Shown here: one piece after another, positions 1-4,160 of the stretch
Position numbering within the stretch: position 1 is the stretch's first letter
Layout of the letters: every line of letters starts with the position of its first letter
Source: Propionibacteriaceae bacterium
Lineage (GTDB): Bacteria; Actinomycetota; Actinomycetes; Propionibacteriales; Propionibacteriaceae
NCBI GenBank assembly: GCA_031262845.1
Contig: JAISGZ010000070.1
Location: forward strand, 1-5,551
Direction: 5' to 3'
DNA length: 5,551 nucleotides
Made by a program: the position numbers and the translations under genes
The notes under the pieces: model-generated
The model's input: only the letters and a program-made list of their open reading frames with translations
The model's database searches: none
Told to the model about the DNA's origin: nothing

Positions 1-1
1 G

Positions 2-1180
2 ACCTTGCGGGCCGACGACGAAGTCGCCCATTTGTTTACCACCAGCTCGCACCAGTGGCTGTTGTTCTTCACCACCAAGGGTCGGGTTTACCGGACCAAG
101 GTCTGGCAACTGCCCGAAGGCGGCCGGGACGCCAAGGGTGGCCACGTGGCTGGTCTGCTGAGTTTCCAGCCCGACGAGTAGATCGCCCAGGTTCTCACGC
201 TGGGCCAGTACGACGAGGCCGATTACCTGATCCTGGCGACCCGCCAGGGGCTGATCAAGAAAACCCCCCTGGGGCTCTATGACTCGCCCCGCCAAGCCGG
301 CATCATCGCCATCAGTTTCCGCTCCCCGGACGACGAGTTGATCGGCGCCAGTTTGGCCGACGCCGATGACGACATCTTGTTGATTTCGCGGCGCGGGCAA
401 GCCATTCGGTTCGCCGCCGACGATCAGCAGTTACGGCCGATGGGCCGGGCCACCTCCGGTGTCACGGGGATGAAGTTCCGGTCCGGTGACGCGCTGCTGT
501 CGCTGTCCGTGATTCCGGCAGCCGACGATGACACCAACGCTGACACCGTGGCCGACCCAGCCGTGGACGATGATCCGGCGCTCGCCCAGGCCGCCGACCA
601 GGCGGTCGATTCGGTGCCTCCGGTGGATTCGATGCCCCAGGGACCTGTTGACACCGACCCGGCGGCCACGCCCGCCGACCCCGTCGAGACTGACGCCCCG
701 GCCGCCGATCCGACCGGGCTTCAGGATCAATTCGTGGTCACCGTCACGGATGGCGGCTACGCCAAACGCACGGCGGTCGGGGATTACCGACGGCAAGGTC
801 GCGGTGGTCTCGGCGTCAAAGCTATGAAGCTGGTGGAGGACCGCGGGTCGCTCGTGGGCGGCTTGATCGTGGTTCCCCAGGACCAGATCATGGCCATCAA
901 AACCTCTGGCCAGATCATCCGCAGTAGCGCCGGTGAAATTCCGGTCCAAGGCCGGGACGCCATGGGCGTCAAGTTCGTGGCCCTGAAGAATGGTGAACGG
1001 GTGGGCCAGATCGCGCTCTACCCAGAAGCCGAGATGGCGGCCGACAGCGCTGACCCGGTTGATAGCCCGGAAAACGCGGACGCAGCTCAGGACAGTGTCA
1101 CCACTGAGGACACGACTGAGGCCGCGGCTACCCCGGCGGTGACGGCTGACGGTGAGTCGGCGGCCGGAAACCTCAGCTAA
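2..1180 (+). CDS. gyrA: DNA gyrase subunit A, C-terminal wrapping domain (5' partial, interrupted by an in-frame TAG)
   Basis: This is the 3' part of gyrase subunit A; gyrase introduces negative supercoils using ATP, and this C-terminal beta-pinwheel wraps the DNA segment. The frame enters from the left edge: 59 codons, TAG at 179-181, then 332 codons to TAA at 1178-1180. Typical GyrA repeat motifs lie on both sides of the TAG: FFTTKGRVYRTK (67-102), LILATRQGLIKK (230-265), LLISRRGQAIRF, PMGRATSGVTGMKF (437-478), GGYAKRT (752-772) and a degenerate GyrA box QGRGGLG (794-814). An acidic, proline-rich insert occupies about 518-724 and an acidic tail about 1022-1177; neither has any Lys, Arg or His. 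The DUF3566 gene downstream matches the known actinobacterial gyrA neighbourhood. The family assignment is certain. Whether the gene is intact, recoded, truncated or miscalled at one base is not. If TAG is a real stop, the last pinwheel blades are lost. Confidence 0.93.
179..181 (+). other. In-frame amber codon inside gyrA
   Basis: TAG interrupts the gyrA frame between FQPDE and IAQVL. In GyrA proteins I remember, such as the M. tuberculosis one (FQPEERIAQV), this position holds Arg or Lys. AAG to TAG is one substitution, as are CAG or GAG to TAG. There is no frameshift, and the protein stays conserved for 332 codons after it. The first in-frame ATG afterwards is at 440, no in-frame GTG precedes it, and the TTG codons (338 and later) have no clear ribosome site, so reinitiation looks unlikely. 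A base-call error is the simplest explanation; a new nonsense mutation or TAG read-through are alternatives. Confidence 0.9.
518..724 (+). other. Acidic low-complexity insertion in the GyrA pinwheel
   Basis: About 69 residues separate LLSLSVIP from FVVTVTDGGYAKRT. In ordinary actinobacterial GyrA as I recall it (LLSLNVV, then a few residues, then TYLLVATSGGYAKRT) these elements nearly touch. The insert has 16 Asp, 1 Glu, 11 Pro and 16 Ala with no Lys, Arg or His, so it is probably a disordered loop between beta strands or blades. Its composition resembles the protein's acidic tail (about 1022-1177). The reading frame is kept through it. Confidence 0.75.
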
Positions 1181-1182
1181 CC

Positions 1183-1208
1183 CTCAAGCTTTCTAAAGAA
1201 AGCCTGAG
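1183..1208 (+). terminator. Hairpin just after gyrA, probable terminator
   Basis: CTCA-A-GCTTTC, loop TAAA, GAAAGC-C-TGAG: a perfect 6-bp stem, one A/C mismatch, then four more pairs. It starts 2 bases after the gyrA TAA. No T-run follows, so it would be a U-poor terminator of the kind often proposed in actinobacteria, or a partial stop or mRNA 3'-end stabiliser between gyrA and the next gene. Confidence 0.5.
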
Positions 1209-1235
1209 AACTGCGCTGGCGCCACCATCGACTAA

Positions 1236-1264
1236 GGTTTTCGGTGTCGTGGGCCAGCTAGGTT
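1236..1264 (+). promoter_or_regulatory. Weak candidate promoter for the DUF3566 gene
   Basis: TAGGTT at 1259-1264 resembles an actinobacterial -10 box. A poor -35 (GGTTTT, 1236-1241) lies 17 bases upstream. The site falls between the gyrA hairpin and the gene's start, which is the only reason to consider it. Co-transcription with gyrA is equally possible. Confidence 0.22.
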
Positions 1265-1290
1265 GAGTTAAGCTCTGAACGCCATGACAG

Positions 1291-1298
1291 AGGAAGGA
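1291..1298 (+). promoter_or_regulatory. Ribosome binding site that selects GTG 1305
   Basis: AGGAAGGA ends 6 bases before GTG 1305, a textbook distance. It lies inside the reading frame if ATG 1284 were used, and that ATG has no comparable site upstream. The site therefore argues for translation from GTG 1305. Confidence 0.7.
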
Positions 1299-1304
1299 CG
1301 TATC

Positions 1305-2510
1305 GTGAGCAGTCCTGTGACTGCCCCCGGTTCTGGGGGTGACCCTGGTACTCCTCAATCTGACTCGGCTGTTGTGACGGCAGTTGACGAGGTCGGATCA
1401 TCGGCTCCGGCCGCCCCCCGAACGGCTGACGAGACCGGCGCTCAACCGGTCGGGATGAGCCGGATTTCTCAGTCGATCGCCGCTTCGTTAGCCAGCCGCC
1501 GGGTAACGACTCCGGCCGCCCCCGAAGACACCGTCCGATTGCGCCCGACTCCAGCCGAACCGACACCAACCCCACCGCCCAGCTTGTTCGATGCGGGCTT
1601 GCCGACCCCGCCGCCCAGCGTGACCTCAGCCGCCCCGGTGGCGGTGAACTCGCTGACCGCTCCCCTGCCGGCCCCAACGCCGGCGCCGGTCGCCCCCGTC
1701 ACCTCGACCCGCCCGTCACTGCCGCCCCCGGCCGGCTTAGTGCCACCACCGTCCAAGCCCTGGGCCGACACCGCGGCCCCGGCCTGGACAACCCCGGCCA
1801 GTAACCCGGTTGAGCCGGCTGGAGTGCCCGCCGAGTCAGCAACCGAGACCGTCGCCAGTGAGGCCAACAACGAACGTGTCATGGCCCGGCTGCGCCGCCT
1901 CTGGGATCGCTCACCGGCGCCGCCCGTGGCTCATGTAACAGCGCCAACCCCAGCTCCCGCGGTGGAGGCGCCGGCGGTCCCGCAACCGTCGGTCAATTCA
2001 CCGATCCCGAGCGGCCACTTGGGCGCTTTACCGCCGACCACGCCAGCCGCATCACCGCGGCCAACGCCGGTCCCGGGACCGTCAAACGCCGTCGCGCCGG
2101 TGCCAGCCGTCGCGGTCGCGGCCCGTCCCAACTCCGTCAGCCGTCAGACCCGGAAAGCCCGACTGCGGGTAGCCCGGATCGACCCCTGGTCGATTATGAA
2201 AACCGCCCTGCTGTTCGGTGTGGCCGGCGCCATCATGGTCGTCATCGCCACCGCCATCGTCTTCATCGTGATCGACCAAACCGGTTTGTATAACTCGATC
2301 AACAGCTTGGTGACATCGATCTTCGCCAGTAGCGACGCGCCCTTCGACATCGAGGCCTATATCAACACCCAGCGGGCGGTCGGCCTGGCAGCCCTGGTCG
2401 GCGCCCTCAACGTCGTCATCTTGACGGCTTTGGCAACGGTGTTCGCCGCTCTTTATAACTTGGCTGCCAATGTCATGGGCGGCGTCGAGATCACGTTGGC
2501 GGAAGACTGA
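1305..2510 (+). CDS. DUF3566 family membrane protein with long Pro/Ala-rich N-terminus
   Basis: This is a 401-residue protein if started at GTG 1305; ATG 1284 would add 7 residues but has no ribosome site. Residues 1 to about 280 are low complexity, rich in Pro, Ala, Thr and Val, and probably disordered and cytoplasmic. The DUF3566 domain fills the last 120 or so residues: a basic stretch RKARLRVARIDPWSIMKTAL, a first membrane helix at about 301-323, an external loop, a second helix at about 358-387, and the ending GGVEITLAED. This closely resembles the domain of Rv0007, which also follows gyrA and also has a Pro-rich N-terminus. No enzymatic motif is visible. The biochemical role of the family is not known to me; the constant position next to gyrA hints at a link with replication or cell growth, but that is inference. 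It ends with TGA and is convergent with the dehydrogenase gene. Confidence 0.93.
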   Translation: MSSPVTAPGSGGDPGTPQSDSAVVTAVDEVGSSAPAAPRTADETGAQPVGMSRISQSIAASLASRRVTTPAAPEDTVRLRPTPAEPTPTPPPSLFDAGLPTPPPSVTSAAPVAVNSLTAPLPAPTPAPVAPVTSTRPSLPPPAGLVPPPSKPWADTAAPAWTTPASNPVEPAGVPAESATETVASEANNERVMARLRRLWDRSPAPPVAHVTAPTPAPAVEAPAVPQPSVNSPIPSGHLGALPPTTPAASPRPTPVPGPSNAVAPVPAVAVAARPNSVSRQTRKARLRVARIDPWSIMKTALLFGVAGAIMVVIATAIVFIVIDQTGLYNSINSLVTSIFASSDAPFDIEAYINTQRAVGLAALVGALNVVILTALATVFAALYNLAANVMGGVEITLAED

Positions 2511-2549
2511 TCGTGACGGCGGTCGTTTGACCGTCCGAAGACTGATCGT
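2502..2549. repeat. 13-bp direct repeat across the DUF3566 stop codon
   Basis: GAAGACTGATCGT occurs exactly at 2502-2514, spanning the last codons and TGA of the gene, and again at 2537-2549, with a period of 35 bases. The hairpin at 2518-2535 lies between the copies. The sequence after the second copy does not continue the match, so this is either the trace of a small duplication or a chance pair. Confidence 0.7.
2518..2535 (+). terminator. Short GC-rich hairpin after the DUF3566 gene
   Basis: GGCGGTC, loop GTTT, GACCGTC: seven pairs including one G-T, beginning 7 bases after the TGA. No T-run follows directly. It is a possible U-poor terminator for the plus-strand transcript. Confidence 0.4.
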
Positions 2550-2624
2550 TGTTACCACTGAGACCGACCTTTTTAGTCACCGCTCTGTGTTAGCCCTGTC
2601 TCCTCAAGTTCATTCACCACGTAA

Positions 2625-2670
2625 AACCGGGTTGGTGACCCCAGAATTTTCTGAAGTCACCAACCCGGTT
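2625..2670. terminator. Long perfect hairpin, probable bidirectional terminator or palindromic repeat
   Basis: AACCGGGTTGGTGAC (2625-2639) and its exact reverse complement (2656-2670) give 15 pairs. Inside, CAGA and TCTG pair across a 4-base ATTT loop, separated from the main stem by a 2x2 internal loop. On the minus strand the stem runs into TTTTAC. Its place between convergent genes suits a two-way terminator; its length and perfection would also fit a dispersed palindromic element. Confidence 0.65.
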
Positions 2671-2769
2671 GTGGAGGAGATCGGGTCGACAGCCACCACG
2701 TCGCCGAAACTCAAATCCGGGCGGTTCAGACGACGCTTGAGCTGTTCCAGCGGCTAGGACCCTGTCTTT

Positions 2770-2792
2770 CTTCAACGGCTTGGCCGTTGAAG
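2770..2792. terminator. 10-bp hairpin in the convergent gap
   Basis: CTTCAACGGC, loop TTG, GCCGTTGAAG: a perfect stem with only three loop bases, extendable by two T-G pairs. It sits 3 bases from the next hairpin, so the two form a tandem pair downstream of the dehydrogenase. There is no T-run on either strand. Confidence 0.5.
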
Positions 2793-2795
2793 GGT

Positions 2796-2833
2796 GCGGT
2801 GCCACCACCTCCGGTAGTCTGCGGTGGCACCGC
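2796..2833 (-). terminator. 11-bp hairpin after the alcohol dehydrogenase gene
   Basis: GCGGTGCCACC (2796-2806) and GGTGGCACCGC (2823-2833) are exact reverse complements around a 16-base loop. Reading the minus strand, the hairpin begins 22 bases after the dehydrogenase TGA, the expected place for its terminator. No T-run follows. Confidence 0.55.
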
Positions 2834-2855
2834 CCCAGTTCTGGTTGGGCGGTTC

Positions 2856-3893
2856 TCAGGGGACTAACACCGCTCGGCCGATGACTTCGCCATCGTGCAA
2901 GCGGTGATAGGCCTCGACACCATCGTCGAGGCTGTATTGCTCGGTGTGAATCCGGATGACACCACGTTGGGCCAAGGCCACGACGTCGTACAGATCGCCG
3001 CGCGTCCCCCAGTAGGGCGAAAACACCTGGCATTCGTAAGGCAGTACGCCGAAGCCAGCGCTGGCCTTGCCACCGCCGACACCAACGATGTTCCAGTCGC
3101 CCCGGACCTTGGTCATCTGGGCGCCGAGGTCGATCGTGTCTTGGATACCAACGAAATCGAACACGACTTCGGCGCCCCGGCCTTTGGTCAAATCCTTGAC
3201 CACCTGGACGGCGTCCTGGTTCGACTTGAACGTGAAATCGGCCCCAACTTGGCGGGCCAGTTTCAGGTGAGCGTCGGACACGTCCAGGGCGATGACCGTA
3301 GCCGGCGTCAGGTGTTTGATCAGCTGAATCGCGATGTGGCCCAAACCACCAACGCCGATGACGACGGCGTACGAGTTCGCGTTCAGTTTGTCCCGGGAGT
3401 GTTGGAGGGCGTGATACGGCGTCAGCGCGGCGTCGGTCAGGGGAGCCGCCGAGACCGGGTCGAGATCACCGATCGGAATGCAGTAACGGGCCCGGTCGAC
3501 CAACATGTACTCGGCGCAACCGCCGTCATGTCCCAACCCCGGTGGCGTGATATTCCAGGCCGCCGCGTTGTAGCAATAGTTTTCGTAGCCTTCGGCACAC
3601 ATCCGGCAGCGGCCACAACCCCAGGGGCCGTAGACCATGACCGACTCACCAATCGTGACCAGGGGGCGGGCGCCGTCGCCGGCATCGACAATCGTGCCGA
3701 CGCATTCGTGGCCCAAAGTCATCGGCAGGGGGTAATCGGCGGCTTGGGCGTAGTAGTCCATGACGGCGATGTCGGAGTGACACAGCCCAGCGGCGGTGAC
3801 TTTCAGCAGCACTTGGCCAGAGCTGGGGGTCGGGTCTTCGACTTCCCGTAACTCGGGCCACTTTCCTGGCTCAATCAATTGAATGGCTCGCAT
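2856..3893 (-). CDS. Zinc-dependent NAD-dependent alcohol dehydrogenase, ADH-A (secondary alcohol) type
   Basis: This is a 345-residue medium-chain dehydrogenase that should interconvert alcohols and aldehydes or ketones in the cytoplasm. An N-terminal GroES-like domain is followed by a Rossmann domain. Catalytic zinc ligands are Cys38 (GLCHSD), His62 (GHECVGTIVDAG) and probably Asp154 (PLTDAALTPYH). A structural zinc site has Cys93, 96, 99 and 107 spaced C-x2-C-x2-C-x7-C. The nucleotide-binding motif is GVGGLG (180-185), and Asp204 at the end of the next strand favours NAD over NADP. Length, zinc ligands and blocks such as VYGPWGCG, ITPPGLG and SPYWGTR match Rhodococcus ruber ADH-A as I remember it, an enzyme acting on secondary alcohols. 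The true substrate here is inference. ATG 3893 is preceded by AGAGG at a 7-base distance. folC lies upstream on the same strand, 267 bases away, so a separate promoter is likely. The gene stops with TGA. Confidence 0.95.
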   Translation of the reverse strand: MRAIQLIEPGKWPELREVEDPTPSSGQVLLKVTAAGLCHSDIAVMDYYAQAADYPLPMTLGHECVGTIVDAGDGARPLVTIGESVMVYGPWGCGRCRMCAEGYENYCYNAAAWNITPPGLGHDGGCAEYMLVDRARYCIPIGDLDPVSAAPLTDAALTPYHALQHSRDKLNANSYAVVIGVGGLGHIAIQLIKHLTPATVIALDVSDAHLKLARQVGADFTFKSNQDAVQVVKDLTKGRGAEVVFDFVGIQDTIDLGAQMTKVRGDWNIVGVGGGKASAGFGVLPYECQVFSPYWGTRGDLYDVVALAQRGVIRIHTEQYSLDDGVEAYHRLHDGEVIGRAVLVP

Positions 3894-3900
3894 TGGCCAA

Positions 3901-3905
3901 CCTCT
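3901..3905 (-). promoter_or_regulatory. Ribosome binding site of the alcohol dehydrogenase gene
   Basis: On the minus strand AAAAGAGG lies 7 bases before the ATG. It supports the start at 3893, which also gives the standard ADH-A-type N-terminus. Confidence 0.55.
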
Positions 3906-3995
3906 TTTCCACTCATGTTGTCAACTCTGATAACCGAGGAATCGGAACTTTCCCCAGCGGCAACGAAGGATGGACCAACCACCGCTTCGGTCACC

Positions 3996-4024
3996 ACGAT
4001 AACGGTCATTGCACGATTGATCAA
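3996..4024 (-). promoter_or_regulatory. Candidate promoter of the alcohol dehydrogenase gene
   Basis: The minus strand has TTGATC (4019-4024), 17 bases, then TATCGT (3996-4001): four of six consensus bases in each box with ideal spacing. This predicts a leader of roughly 100 bases. The -35 box lies within the palindrome at 4015-4026, and one CGTGCAA motif falls in the spacer, so regulator binding would compete directly with RNA polymerase. This is predicted from sequence only. Confidence 0.4.
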
Positions 4025-4121
4025 TCTGTTGATAGAGCTGTGAGAATACGTGCAATGAGTCTGAATCGCTGACCGGATGTTCATTTTTTGCAGAGACTTT
4101 GAGAGAACGTGCAACAGGTCT
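4006..4121. repeat. Three copies of a CGTGCAA motif upstream of the dehydrogenase
   Basis: The heptamer occurs on the plus strand at 4049-4055 and 4108-4114, and inverted (TTGCACG) at 4009-4015. The inverted copy and the middle copy extend to a perfect 10-bp inverted repeat, TCATTGCACG (4006-4015) and CGTGCAATGA (4049-4058). The two direct copies lie in longer similar blocks, 4041-4062 and 4100-4121, identical at 17 of 22 positions and 59 bases apart. This arrangement suits binding sites for a dimeric regulator. The region is visibly more AT-rich than the flanking genes and has no supported gene. Confidence 0.5.
4015..4026. promoter_or_regulatory. 12-bp palindrome, candidate operator
   Basis: GATTGATCAATC is a perfect palindrome overlapping the predicted -35 box of the dehydrogenase promoter, a common position for a repressor site. 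No regulator gene lies in the window. Confidence 0.4.
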
Positions 4122-4160
4122 TTGTGGCAACGCCTAACACCCAACGTCCTAGGGGATCGC

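Larger units (their letters stand above)
2511..2855. other. Convergent intergenic region without a supported gene
   Basis: These 345 bases lie between two genes that face each other. They hold four hairpins (2518-2535, 2625-2670, 2770-2792, 2796-2833) and the second copy of the 13-bp repeat. Short open frames exist on both strands, but none has a convincing start and ribosome site or a recognisable product. I saw no tRNA-like sequence, although the homologous position in M. tuberculosis is followed by tRNA genes. Confidence 0.65.

Noticed and set aside
431..949. Minus-strand open frame of 172 codons antisense to gyrA
   Set aside because: The gyrA frame on the other strand has clear family motifs over the same bases; this frame has none.
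2610..2753. Minus-strand open frame of about 47 codons beginning after a TAG, containing a protein-like stretch (LKRRLNRPDLSFGDVVAVD)
   Set aside because: It has no ATG or GTG near its start, no ribosome site, crosses the 15-bp palindrome and matches nothing I recognise. It could be a degraded remnant, but the evidence is too thin.
2671..2757. Short basic plus-strand peptide starting at GTG 2671 (ending in RRRLSCSSG)
   Set aside because: No ribosome site precedes it, it begins directly at the end of the palindrome, and nothing similar is known to me.
2511..2855. Possible tRNA genes, since tRNA genes follow the homologous gene in M. tuberculosis
   Set aside because: No acceptor stem, D-loop or T-loop consensus (such as GGTTCGAATCC) could be found on either strand.
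2895..3851. Long plus-strand open frame (318 codons) antisense to the dehydrogenase
   Set aside because: It mirrors the codon structure of the well-supported minus-strand gene and has no recognisable product; long antisense frames are expected in high-GC DNA.
3875..4144. Minus-strand open frame of 89 codons covering the gap before the dehydrogenase and overlapping its start
   Set aside because: It has no ribosome site, no recognisable domain, covers the predicted promoter and operators, and has biased composition only in part. Chance is the better explanation.
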